From Lachnospiraceae bacterium (GTDB taxonomy: Bacteria > Bacillota > Clostridia > Lachnospirales > Lachnospiraceae), in the NCBI GenBank assembly GCA_024680055.1, contig JAILCP010000001.1:1-48424 (forward strand): 48,424 bases of DNA. Reading direction: 5' to 3'. Below are positions 36,525-44,934 of the stretch, piece by piece. Made by a program: the position numbers and the translations under genes. Each line of letters opens with the position of its first letter. Position 1 is the first letter of the stretch. The notes below the pieces were generated by a model that saw only the letters and a program-made list of their open reading frames with translations, was not told the origin of the DNA and ran no database searches.

Positions 36525-36553
36525 AGAGTGTATCCTAGGGTATGCTCTTTTTT
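36525..36553 (+). terminator. Hairpin with T tract ahead of the BASS transporter
   Basis: AGAGTGTATC pairs with GGTATGCTCT using G-U pairs and runs straight into TTTTTT. It ends 31 nt before the transporter ATG. It may be the true GH5 terminator or a leader attenuator for the transporter gene. Confidence 0.6.
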
Positions 36554-36583
36554 CTTGAAATAACACAAGAGGAGAAAGATATT

Positions 36584-37549
36584 ATGAAAAAGATCGGAAA
36601 GGTAGCATCCTTTTTAAGCCAGAACATTGGAGTAATTATTATTATTTGTTCCTTATTCGCGTTCTGGAAACCACAAACAATTTCTTGGGCAACACAGTAC
36701 ACTTCCATTTTCCTTGGAACTGCTATGTTCGGTATGGGATTAACCATCCGCCCTGCTGATTTTAAATCTATTCTGGTAAGACCTAAGGCCATTTTACTTG
36801 GTGTGTTATGTCAGTACACCATTATGCCTATCACTGCTTTTGCACTTTGTAAAGCACTTCACCTTCCTGCAGACATTGCACTTGGTGTTATTTTAGTCGG
36901 TTGCTGTCCGGGTGGTACAGCCAGCAACGTAATTACCTACATTGCCGGTGGCGATGTTGCATTATCTGTTGGTATGACCATTGTATCAACACTTCTTGCA
37001 CCGTTCTTAACACCGCTTATGACCTTCATCCTTGCAGGATCCTGGGTTAAGGTTTCCTTATTTGCAATGATCATCTCTGTGATCAAAGTTGTTTTGATTC
37101 CGGTGGTTGCAGGAATTATTTTGAACGCTTTGGTTTACAAATATGTAGAAAAGGTAAAACCGGTTTTACCATTGATTTCTGTAATTGCCATTGTTGCCAT
37201 TATTTCAGGTATTGTGGCTAACAACAAAGAGAACCTTTTGGCAAGCGGTTTAATGACCCTTGCAGTGGTAATGCTTCACAATGTAATCGGTATGTTCATC
37301 GGTTTTGGTGTGGCAAAATTATTCCATTGTAACTATGCTCAGACCACTGCCATTTCCATTGAAGTGGGAATGCAGAACAGCGGTCTTGCAGTATCTCTTG
37401 CAACTGCCAACTTTGCAGCAAACCCAATGGCTACATTGCCGGGTGCCATTTTCAGTGTATGGCACAACATTGCAGGTTCCATCTTCGCTTCCCTTCGTAA
37501 ACACGGGGAACAGGAAGAGGTTACAAACGAAGCAAAAGAAGCTGTGTAA
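36584..37549 (+). CDS. Bile acid:sodium symporter (BASS) family transporter
   Basis: This 321-residue membrane protein has nine to ten hydrophobic segments and the family motifs GTAMFGMGLT, GCCPGGTASNVITYIAGGDVALS and STLLAPFLTPL. Bacterial members move small organic anions such as pantoate, pyruvate or keto acids with sodium; bile acids are only one possible cargo. I chose ATG 36584 because GAGGAG lies just before it; the longer frame begins inside a terminator-like hairpin. It is monocistronic. Confidence 0.9.
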   Translation: MKKIGKVASFLSQNIGVIIIICSLFAFWKPQTISWATQYTSIFLGTAMFGMGLTIRPADFKSILVRPKAILLGVLCQYTIMPITAFALCKALHLPADIALGVILVGCCPGGTASNVITYIAGGDVALSVGMTIVSTLLAPFLTPLMTFILAGSWVKVSLFAMIISVIKVVLIPVVAGIILNALVYKYVEKVKPVLPLISVIAIVAIISGIVANNKENLLASGLMTLAVVMLHNVIGMFIGFGVAKLFHCNYAQTTAISIEVGMQNSGLAVSLATANFAANPMATLPGAIFSVWHNIAGSIFASLRKHGEQEEVTNEAKEAV

Positions 37550-37581
37550 ATAAATAATAGTTCAGATTTAAATAAGCAAAA

Positions 37582-37609
37582 CGAGGAGGGCGAATATTCG
37601 TCCTCCTCG
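37582..37609. terminator. Terminator after the BASS transporter
   Basis: CGAGGAGG-CGAAT pairs with ATTCG-CCTCCTCG in a nearly perfect 14-bp stem, preceded by A-rich and followed by T-rich sequence. It probably also ends the small gene on the other strand. Confidence 0.88.
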
Positions 37610-37648
37610 CTTCACTTTTCATAACTCTCAATGTGCATCTATCGCATA

Positions 37649-37789
37649 TTATAAATCCTGAGAATACTCTGTTCCATTGCAGGATAACTGCTCTGTCAGC
37701 TTGTCAGCTCTTGGTAATCCTACCAATAAAACCAGTGCACATACTGCAAATACAATTCCAAGGCAGATTAATCTGTTTCTTTTCTCCAT
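37649..37789 (-). CDS. 46-residue single-pass membrane peptide
   Basis: This short frame of 46 codons begins MEKRNRLICLG and ends EYSQDL-stop. AAGGAGG sits ten bases before the ATG. Residues 2-6 are charged, residues 7-25 form one hydrophobic helix rich in Val, Leu and Ala, and the tail is polar with one Cys (about residue 37). The start signal and topology argue for a real small membrane or secreted peptide. No family is recognised. It lies alone between the BASS transporter and the PurF-like gene, opposite in strand to both. Confidence 0.6.
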   Translation of the reverse strand: MEKRNRLICLGIVFAVCALVLLVGLPRADKLTEQLSCNGTEYSQDL

Positions 37790-38102
37790 AATAATTTCCT
37801 CCTTGTTTGTTAAGAATTTATCTTTGTACCTTCGTTATACTCCTAACAAGCCCCCTTTGCAACCTTAAAAATGTAATCGTTTTAATTATATTTTTCGATT
37901 TTTGATTTCACTTTAATATTTTTAAATTCACCATTGAAATTTTGTTATTTTTTTAACTAAATATTGGATTCTTCCCTTCTTATTTCCTATCAATGTCTAT
38001 TTTCAGTAGCAGTATTCTTTCAATTATTGTATACTGAAACCGTTGAGGGTATTTTTACACATGATGATTGGGAATACTATGATGAAAGAATAGGAGAACT
38101 AT
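37790..38102. other. Intergenic region ahead of the PurF-like gene
   Basis: This 313-base, very AT-rich gap has no ORF. It contains the upstream region of the 46-residue gene (minus strand) and, on the plus strand, a TATACT -10 box near 38028 with no clear -35. A leader of about 65 nt follows. No PurR box or purine riboswitch consensus is visible. Confidence 0.5.
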
Positions 38103-39512
38103 ATGAGTGGTTTTTTTGGCGTCGCATCCAATGAAGAATGCGCATTTGATTTATTTTTTGGAACTGACTATCATTCACACCTTGGAACACGAAGGGCCGG
38201 ACTTGCAGTTTATGATGAAAAGACCGGATTTTCCAAGGCAATTCACAAAATAGAAAATACACCTTTTCGCACCAAGTTTGAAAAGGAGTTAAACGGGCTT
38301 CCCGGAACCATGGGAATCGGATGTATTTCCGATTATGAGGCTCAGCCTATTTTGGTGCGCAGTCATCACGGAACCTTTGCCATTGCAACTGTTAGCAAAA
38401 TCAATAACGCAGAGGAACTGATTGTTAACATTTTAAAAGAAGGAACCCACTTCTTTGAAATGAGCACCGGTGAAATCAATGCCACCGAACTGGTGGCAGC
38501 ATTGATCAACAGTAAATCGAACTTTATTGAGGGAATCAAATACGCCCTGGAGGCAATTGACGGCTCCTTATCCATGTTGATTTTGACACCTAAGGGGATT
38601 TATGCTGCAAGGGATAAAATGGGCCGTACGCCAATTATATTAGGTAAGAAAGACGGTGCCAGATGCGCCTGCTTTGAAAGCCATTCCTTCTTAAATCTGG
38701 AATATGAATATGACCGGGATTTGGGACCGGGCGAAATTGTTGTTTTTGATAAAGATAAGGCAAGAACGCTGGTAGATCCCGACAAAAACATGAAAATGTG
38801 TACCTTCCTTTGGGTATACTACGGATATCCGTCAGCCACTTATGAAAACCAGAATGTAGAGCTGGTACGCTATCGTTGCGGCGCCAATATGGCCAAGCGA
38901 GATAACGTAAAGGCAGACGTGGTTGCAGCGGTGCCGGATTCCGGTATTGCTCACGCCATGGGCTATTCCCATGAGTCCGGAATCCCTTTTTCCAGACCAT
39001 TTGTAAAATATACACCAACCTGGTCCAGGTCTTTTATGCCAACCATTCAAACCAAACGAAATTTAATTGCTCACATGAAGTTGATTCCTGTGCACGCATT
39101 GATTAAAGATAAAAGCCTGCTTTTGGTTGATGACTCCATAGTACGCGGAACCCAGTTGCGGGAAACCACGGAATTTCTGTATTCCAGCGGAGCAAAAGAA
39201 GTTCATATCAGGCCGGCGTGTCCGCCACTGCTTTTTGGCTGTAAATATTTAAACTTCTCCCGTTCCCGCAGTGAAATGGAATTGATTGCAAGAGTTGTCA
39301 TCAAAGAGTTGGAAGGTGGAAAAGACGTTCCTCTTGAGGTTCTTCAGGAATACGCCAATCCGGATACGGAAAAATATGAGCGTATGGTGGAAGGCATCCG
39401 TCAGAAGCTGAACTTTACCTCCCTTCGTTTTAATCGTCTTGACGACATGTTAGACGCAGTGGGAATTCCAACCGAGAACCTTTGTACCTATTGTTGGGAC
39501 GGAAAAGAATAA
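38103..39512 (+). CDS. Amidophosphoribosyltransferase-like protein lacking the Ntn cysteine
   Basis: This 469-residue protein has the full PurF layout: an N-terminal class II glutaminase fold (1-230) and a C-terminal phosphoribosyltransferase domain with an intact PRPP loop, LLVDDSIVRGTQ at 340-351. Cys233, Cys380, Cys461 and Cys464 match the spacing of the iron-sulfur ligands of Bacillus PurF. However, it starts MSGFFG where active enzymes start MCGIFG, and the usual Arg of GHVRYST and the HNGN motif are replaced (GCISDYEAQP, SHHGTF). Glutamine hydrolysis is therefore doubtful. It may use ammonia, a partner subunit or another substrate. AGGAG precedes ATG 38103. Confidence 0.85.
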   Translation: MSGFFGVASNEECAFDLFFGTDYHSHLGTRRAGLAVYDEKTGFSKAIHKIENTPFRTKFEKELNGLPGTMGIGCISDYEAQPILVRSHHGTFAIATVSKINNAEELIVNILKEGTHFFEMSTGEINATELVAALINSKSNFIEGIKYALEAIDGSLSMLILTPKGIYAARDKMGRTPIILGKKDGARCACFESHSFLNLEYEYDRDLGPGEIVVFDKDKARTLVDPDKNMKMCTFLWVYYGYPSATYENQNVELVRYRCGANMAKRDNVKADVVAAVPDSGIAHAMGYSHESGIPFSRPFVKYTPTWSRSFMPTIQTKRNLIAHMKLIPVHALIKDKSLLLVDDSIVRGTQLRETTEFLYSSGAKEVHIRPACPPLLFGCKYLNFSRSRSEMELIARVVIKELEGGKDVPLEVLQEYANPDTEKYERMVEGIRQKLNFTSLRFNRLDDMLDAVGIPTENLCTYCWDGKE

Positions 39513-39522
39513 CTTAAACCAT

Positions 39523-39553
39523 AAAAGGTTGCCGCAAATAGCGACAACCTTTT
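39523..39553. terminator. Bidirectional terminator PurF-like gene / carB
   Basis: AAAAGGTTG (39523-39531) pairs with CAACCTTTT (39545-39553) with an inner GC/GC pairing and T/A tracts on both sides. It lies between convergent genes. Confidence 0.88.
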
Positions 39554-39561
39554 TATTGGTC

Positions 39562-42500
39562 TTAATCCATATTTAATTCTACATATTCCAGTCTGTCACC
39601 GGCCTGTCTGTGGGAAATGGCCATTAAGAAGGCTTTTGCCGTATCAGAACAGGTAAGTACCGGAATTCCGCGATCCGTTGCTTTTCTACGGATTGGGAAG
39701 GAGCTGGTGTTTTTACGGTTTGCAACTGCCGGTGTGTTAAATACAATACTGAATTTTTCACCGCTGTCGCTGGAGTGTTTCATGATCCACTCTTCCGCCA
39801 TGTCATAATCCATAACCGCTGCAGGAATCTTGTTTTTCTCTAAGAACTCTGCAGTATCCGGTGATACATAAATCTTGAATCCCGCTTTTACATAATCGCT
39901 TAAAATCTTTGCTGTATAGTCATCATGGTCTGTATCGCGAAGACATACGTACATGTTTCCTTCCGTTGGAATATTCATTCCCGCTGCAATAAATCCTTTG
40001 TAAAGGGCTTTATCAAGGTCCTTATCGATTCCAAGTACCTCTCCTGTGGATTTCATTTCAGGTCCAAGGGCAATGTCCATGTCTGTTAACTTGGCACTGG
40101 AGAATACCGGAACCTTTACAGAGAAGAACGGACTCTTTTTGTAAAGTCCTGTGCCGTATTTGCTGTCCTTAAGAGGAATACCCAGCATGGCTGCCACAGC
40201 AAGTTTTACCATTGGAACTCCGGTCACCTTACTTAAAATCGGCACGGTTCTGGATGCTCTTGGGTTCACCTCGATAACATAGATTTTCTCGCCGTCGTAG
40301 GCATACTGAACATTCATTAAACCAACGGTATCTAAGGCTCTTGCGATTCTTCTTGTATAGTCAAGCAGTGTCTGTTCCAGTTCCTCACTTAAGGAGTAGT
40401 TTGGATATACAGAAATACTGTCTCCGGAGTGCACACCGGCTCTTTCAATATGTTCCATAATACCCGGAATCAAAATGTCTTTTCCATCTGCAATGGCATC
40501 CACTTCAATTTCTTTTCCCTGAATGTACTGGTCAATTAAAACCGGATGCTCATCGCTTAAGGATACTGCCTCTTTTAAGTAACGCTCCAACTCAATGTCG
40601 GAGTATACCACCTGCATTGCACGACCACCGATTACATAGGAAGGACGTACCACAACCGGATATCCGATTTCTTTTACCGCCTTAAATGCAGCTTCCTTGG
40701 TGGTAACCGCCACACCTTTTGGCTGGGCGATTCCAAGTTCTGCAAGAAGTTCGTTGAATTTTTCTCTGTCCTCTGCAAGGTCAATATTTTTATAGGATGT
40801 TCCAAGAATGTTAATGCTTCGGCTGTCCAAACCTTTTGCCAGGTTCAGGGAAGTCTGTCCACCAAACTGAAGGATAACACCCATTGGACGCTCACGTTTA
40901 ATAACATCCATAACATTGTCCACGTGGAGGGACTCAAAATAAAGTTTGTCAGAGGTATCAAAATCCGTACTTACCGTTTCCGGATTGTTGTTCATAATAA
41001 TGGCCTCATAACCCAGGTCTTTGATGGCCCACACACCCTGTACGCAGCAGTAGTCAAACTCAATACCCTGTCCGATTCTAATTGGGCCGGAACCGATCAC
41101 CAGGATTTTTGGCTCCTTGCTTGGTACACTTTCATCTTCTTCATCATAGGAAGAGTAATAATAAGGTGTTACCGCATCGAACTCACCGCCACAGGTATCA
41201 ACCATTTTAAATACCGGGTAAATGTCGTTGTATACTCGGATATCCTGTAAAATACTTCGGGAAATACCGGACTGTTCAATGATTTCATTATCGGTAAATC
41301 CTTTGGACTCTGCTTCGTAAACCAGTTCCTTGGTCAAAGGCTCTTCACGAAGTCTGCGTTCGATGTTTACAATGTTTTCAATCTTATATAAGAACCATAA
41401 ATCAATTTTGGTTAATTCATGGATTTCTTCTACGTTTAAAAGGTTTCTGCGAAGTGCTTCCGCAATACAGAATACACGCTCATCATCACAGTTTTTCAGT
41501 TTGCTGATTACCTTTTCATCATCCAGTTTGGTGACAAAAGGAACACATAAACCGTCACACTGAATTTCCACAGAAGTTAATGCCTTCAAAAGGGCACCTT
41601 CAAAATTACGGTCAATGGCCATAACCTCTCCTGTTGCCTTCATCTGGGTTCCCAACTTACGGGAAGCGGTTCTGAACTTGTCAAACGGCCACTTCGGGAA
41701 TTTTACCACTACGTAGTCGATGGTTGGCTCAAAACAAGCGCTTGTGGTCTGAGTTACGTAGTTGTTTAATTCATCTAAGTTATATCCAATGGCAATTTTC
41801 GCTGCCAGTTTTGCGATCGGGTATCCAACGGCTTTGGATGCAAGAGCAGAAGATCTGCTTACACGAGGGTTCACCTCGATGACAATGTAATCTCCCGTAT
41901 CCGGGTTTAAGGCGAACTGTACGTTACATCCACCCTGAATTTCCAGCGCTCTGATAATTTTTACAGAGGCATCACGAAGCATCTGGAACTCTTTATCACG
42001 AAGGGTCTGTGTCGGAGCAACTACAATACTGTCTCCGGTATGAACTCCAACCGGGTCAAGGTTTTCCATGCTACAGATGATAATACAGTTATCTCTGGCA
42101 TCACGCATAACCTCAAACTCAATTTCCTTCCATCCTGCCACGGATTTCTCAAGTAAAATCTGTCCGATGGCACTGTTCTCCATTCCCTTATAACAAAGTT
42201 CTTCCAACTCTTCTTTATTGGAAGCAATTCCGCCTCCGGTTCCACCAAGGGTAAAAGCAGGTCGGATAATTACCGGATATCCTTCTTTTTCCACAAATTC
42301 AAAACATTCGTCAATGTTGGTGGCAATAATACTGTTTGGAATCGGCTCGTTGATTTCCTGCATCAGAGCCTTGAATTCTTCACGGTCCTCGGCTTTTTCA
42401 ATACTTTCTTTGTTAACACCAAGAAGTTTTACACCGTACTTACTGAGAATTCCCTTTTCATCCAATGCCATGGCAAGGTTTAAAGAAGTCTGTCCTCCAA

Positions 42501-42768
42501 ATCCTGCCAAAATGCCGTCCGGGCGTTCCTTGGAAATAATCTGATCCAGGGCCTCCTCGGTTAACGGCTCCATATATACTTTATCTGCAATTCCCTTATC
42601 CGTCATAATGGTTGCCGGATTGGAGTTTACAAGAATTGTCTGAATTCCTTCCTCACGGATTGCTTTACAGGCCTGAGTTCCGGAGTAGTCAAACTCTGCT
42701 GCCTGTCCAATGACAATAGGACCGGAACCTATGATTAAAATTTTATTGAGATTTTTATTCTTAGGCAT
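39562..42768 (-). CDS. carB: Carbamoyl-phosphate synthase large subunit
   Basis: This 1068-residue subunit makes carbamoyl phosphate from bicarbonate, ATP and ammonia delivered by CarA. It shows the internal duplication of two ATP-grasp halves: the first opens IGSGPIVIGQAAEFDYSGTQ, the second near residue 555 opens GSGPIRIGQGIEFDY. VNPRVSRSSALASK and VNPRASRTVPILSK are the paired metal/ATP motifs. The last 130 residues form the MGS-like regulatory domain. It overlaps carA by 8 nt (ATGCCTAA). Full length. Confidence 0.98.
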   Translation of the reverse strand: MPKNKNLNKILIIGSGPIVIGQAAEFDYSGTQACKAIREEGIQTILVNSNPATIMTDKGIADKVYMEPLTEEALDQIISKERPDGILAGFGGQTSLNLAMALDEKGILSKYGVKLLGVNKESIEKAEDREEFKALMQEINEPIPNSIIATNIDECFEFVEKEGYPVIIRPAFTLGGTGGGIASNKEELEELCYKGMENSAIGQILLEKSVAGWKEIEFEVMRDARDNCIIICSMENLDPVGVHTGDSIVVAPTQTLRDKEFQMLRDASVKIIRALEIQGGCNVQFALNPDTGDYIVIEVNPRVSRSSALASKAVGYPIAKLAAKIAIGYNLDELNNYVTQTTSACFEPTIDYVVVKFPKWPFDKFRTASRKLGTQMKATGEVMAIDRNFEGALLKALTSVEIQCDGLCVPFVTKLDDEKVISKLKNCDDERVFCIAEALRRNLLNVEEIHELTKIDLWFLYKIENIVNIERRLREEPLTKELVYEAESKGFTDNEIIEQSGISRSILQDIRVYNDIYPVFKMVDTCGGEFDAVTPYYYSSYDEEDESVPSKEPKILVIGSGPIRIGQGIEFDYCCVQGVWAIKDLGYEAIIMNNNPETVSTDFDTSDKLYFESLHVDNVMDVIKRERPMGVILQFGGQTSLNLAKGLDSRSINILGTSYKNIDLAEDREKFNELLAELGIAQPKGVAVTTKEAAFKAVKEIGYPVVVRPSYVIGGRAMQVVYSDIELERYLKEAVSLSDEHPVLIDQYIQGKEIEVDAIADGKDILIPGIMEHIERAGVHSGDSISVYPNYSLSEELEQTLLDYTRRIARALDTVGLMNVQYAYDGEKIYVIEVNPRASRTVPILSKVTGVPMVKLAVAAMLGIPLKDSKYGTGLYKKSPFFSVKVPVFSSAKLTDMDIALGPEMKSTGEVLGIDKDLDKALYKGFIAAGMNIPTEGNMYVCLRDTDHDDYTAKILSDYVKAGFKIYVSPDTAEFLEKNKIPAAVMDYDMAEEWIMKHSSDSGEKFSIVFNTPAVANRKNTSSFPIRRKATDRGIPVLTCSDTAKAFLMAISHRQAGDRLEYVELNMD

Positions 42769-43870
42769 CTTGATCCTCCTTCATCATCTTAACAAATTTA
42801 TCAAATAAGTATGCAGTATCATTTGGTCCTGCACTGGCCTCCGGATGGAACTGTACGGAGAAAATCGGCAAATCTCTGTGCTCCATTCCCTCAACGGTAC
42901 CATCGTTTAAATTCAAATGGGTGATTTCCATTCCCCTTAAAATTACACTTTCATACTTAACCGCATATCCATGGTTCTGGCTGGTAATGTAAGAACGCTT
43001 TGTATCTTTATCGTATACGCCATGGTTTGCGCCACGATGTCCATATTTTAGTTTATAGGTTTTACCACCAAATGCCAACGCCAAAACTTGATGGCCCATA
43101 CATATTCCAAACATTGGGAGATTTTTCAAATCAATTAATTTTCTTACTTCTTCAATTGCTTCCACAGCTTCTTCCGGATCACCAGGTCCATTGGTTAAAA
43201 ATACACCATCCGGTCTTCCGGCTAAAATCTCTTCAGCACTTGTTCCGTAAGGATAAACGGTAAGACGGCAATTTCTTGCCTTGAGACAATTTAAGATATT
43301 TCCTTTAACGCCAAAATCAAGAACGGCGACGTTCAAAGGTTTTTCTTTGAATCCTTTGTCAGGTTCAATGACATATTTATCAATAGTAGCGACTTCTTTC
43401 ATCCAGTCACCTCGAAGTGAACCGGCTTCACACAATACCTTGGCTTTCTTAATAGAAATACCTTCCGTACTGATCAAACATTTCACGGTTCCATGTTTAC
43501 GAACCAATTTGGTTATCTGACGTGAATCCACATCATATACACCCGGAACTTTCTGTTCTCTTAACCACTGGTCTAAGGTTTTCACGCAATTACTATTAGA
43601 AGGATTCTCACATAAATCCTTAATTACTAAACCAAATGCATGTATTTTCGGTGACTCGTTGTCAATATCGCTGATTCCATAATTACCAATCAACGGGTAA
43701 GTTAGATTAATTATCTGTCCTTTGTAAGACGGATCCGTAAGTATTTCCTGATATCCTGTCATGGAGGTGTTGAAAACCAACTCTCCTACAGCTGTACCTG
43801 TGAATCCGAATGCTTTGCCCTTGAACACGCTACCGTCTTCAAGGTAAATAATTCCTTCGTGTTTTTCCAT
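42761..43870 (-). CDS. carA: Carbamoyl-phosphate synthase small subunit
   Basis: This 369-residue glutaminase subunit supplies ammonia to CarB. The N-terminal small-subunit domain contains FGFTGTAVGELVFNTSMTGY, and the class I amidotransferase has its nucleophile in GICMGHQ and the His-Glu pair in QFHPEAS. I chose ATG 43870. The longer frame begins at 43954 within the -35 box of a strong promoter. A rather distant AAAGGA is the only ribosome site. It is co-transcribed with carB, serving pyrimidine and arginine synthesis. Confidence 0.97.
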   Translation of the reverse strand: MEKHEGIIYLEDGSVFKGKAFGFTGTAVGELVFNTSMTGYQEILTDPSYKGQIINLTYPLIGNYGISDIDNESPKIHAFGLVIKDLCENPSNSNCVKTLDQWLREQKVPGVYDVDSRQITKLVRKHGTVKCLISTEGISIKKAKVLCEAGSLRGDWMKEVATIDKYVIEPDKGFKEKPLNVAVLDFGVKGNILNCLKARNCRLTVYPYGTSAEEILAGRPDGVFLTNGPGDPEEAVEAIEEVRKLIDLKNLPMFGICMGHQVLALAFGGKTYKLKYGHRGANHGVYDKDTKRSYITSQNHGYAVKYESVILRGMEITHLNLNDGTVEGMEHRDLPIFSVQFHPEASAGPNDTAYLFDKFVKMMKEDQDA

Positions 43871-43925
43871 ATCACTCGTATTCCTTTGCTTCACTACTAT
43901 ATTTTGTTTTACGTAAATTTTTAAT

Positions 43926-43954
43926 ATTATAACGCGGCAAAAATTAATATTCAA
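43926..43954 (-). promoter_or_regulatory. carAB promoter
   Basis: On the minus strand, TTGAAT (43949-43954), a 17-bp spacer and TATAAT (43926-43931). The leader is about 50 nt. No PyrR-binding element or attenuator hairpin is seen between promoter and carA. Confidence 0.8.
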
Positions 43955-43983
43955 GTTTTTTGAATAAAATATCTTTAGTCTTT

Positions 43984-44051
43984 TTCACGCATTTCGTGAA
44001 GTATTTTCTATATGTGTGACATTTCCTTTTGTTCACTAATCAGCTTGTGAA
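43984..44051. promoter_or_regulatory. TTCAC/GTGAA dyads upstream of the car promoter
   Basis: TTCACG-CATTT-CGTGAA (43984-44000) lies about 30 bp upstream of the car -35 box, and TTCAC-N10-GTGAA follows at 44032-44051. The repeated half-site suggests a regulator binding region between the HAD gene and carA. It is also possible that the first dyad is a weak 3' hairpin of the HAD transcript, but no T tract follows. Confidence 0.4.
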
Positions 44052-44078
44052 ATTTAATATACACTAGCGGGTTATTAA

Positions 44079-44780
44079 TTATATTGTCTTTTTTGTCTGT
44101 ACATTTAACCCCTGTGCAATTTTTAGTATATTTGACGGACTTTCCACGTTTTCAAAGTCCTCTTTTCGTTCCATTTGCCCATAGGCCCCTTTTTTCAAAT
44201 ACCAGGCGGCCTGCACCGGATGAAGGCCTAATGTTTTTGTCACTTCCAGCTCCCTGCTGCCGCCGTCACCCACGTAAAGGCACTCACTTTCTTTTACCCC
44301 CAGAGCGTCCATACACATGGTAAAAATCTCTTTTTCCGGCTTGCAAACTCCCACCTCACAGGACAACATGGCCACGTCAAAATACGGAAACAACACACTT
44401 TCCCGTATCACTGCTGCCTCTTCCACATAGCAGTTGCTGATCAGGGCCACCTTGAATCCTTCTTTTTTTAAATCGGAAAGCATAGGCAAAATCTCCTTAT
44501 GCAAGTGTAAAAAGCAGTCCTTCTTTTGCATCTTTGTTTTCTCAAGCATGTAAGTGATTTTCTCTTTGGTATAAATACCCTCTGCCTTTGCAATCTCTGT
44601 CAGAACCTCTGAAAATTCCCGCTTTCCAACAGTTCTTTCATAATCGGTGGCAAACCATACCTTACGAAATGCCTCCACTTCCATTCCCAGATCTTCTGCC
44701 AGTTCTTTGGAAAAATAAAGGGGTGTTTCATATTGGGTAATCAGGGTTTCGTACATGTCAAAAATAACTGCTTTTATCAT
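44079..44780 (-). CDS. HAD-superfamily hydrolase
   Basis: This 233-residue phosphatase-type protein has HAD motif I DMYETL (residues 7-12; the first Asp is the nucleophile), motif II LISN, motif III Lys in GVCKPEK and motif IV YVGDGGSRE. The helical cap between motifs I and II places it in subfamily I, the phosphoglycolate phosphatase / haloacid dehalogenase-like group. The second Asp of the common DxD is replaced by Tyr (D-M-Y), as in some dehalogenase-like members. The start is ATG 44780 behind AAAGGA. The substrate is unknown and there is no operon partner. Confidence 0.85.
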   Translation of the reverse strand: MIKAVIFDMYETLITQYETPLYFSKELAEDLGMEVEAFRKVWFATDYERTVGKREFSEVLTEIAKAEGIYTKEKITYMLEKTKMQKKDCFLHLHKEILPMLSDLKKEGFKVALISNCYVEEAAVIRESVLFPYFDVAMLSCEVGVCKPEKEIFTMCMDALGVKESECLYVGDGGSRELEVTKTLGLHPVQAAWYLKKGAYGQMERKEDFENVESPSNILKIAQGLNVQTKKTI

Positions 44781-44871
44781 GGAATAGATCCTTTCTTTCG
44801 GTGAAATTTTATGTGCTCTCATCTTATCATGTTATCACCTAAAAATCACGGAAATATCAGCCTCCCGTCCC

Positions 44872-44900
44872 TTGTATTTTTCATGGAAAGTAGTTATAAT
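44872..44900 (+). promoter_or_regulatory. Promoter of the acyltransferase gene
   Basis: TTGTAT (44872-44877), a 17-bp spacer and TATAAT (44895-44900) lie 35 bases ahead of the GTG start. Confidence 0.75.
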
Positions 44901-44934
44901 GCTTTTTGGATTTATTTGATATGGAGGTTTTTTA

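Noticed and set aside
43870-43954. Longer CarA frame starting at 43954
   Set aside because: The upstream ATG lies in the car promoter -35 box, and the extension is not part of the CarA family.
43984-44000. Intrinsic terminator of the HAD hydrolase gene
   Set aside because: On the minus strand the hairpin is followed by AAAGACTAAAG, not a T tract, so it was kept only as a possible regulator dyad.
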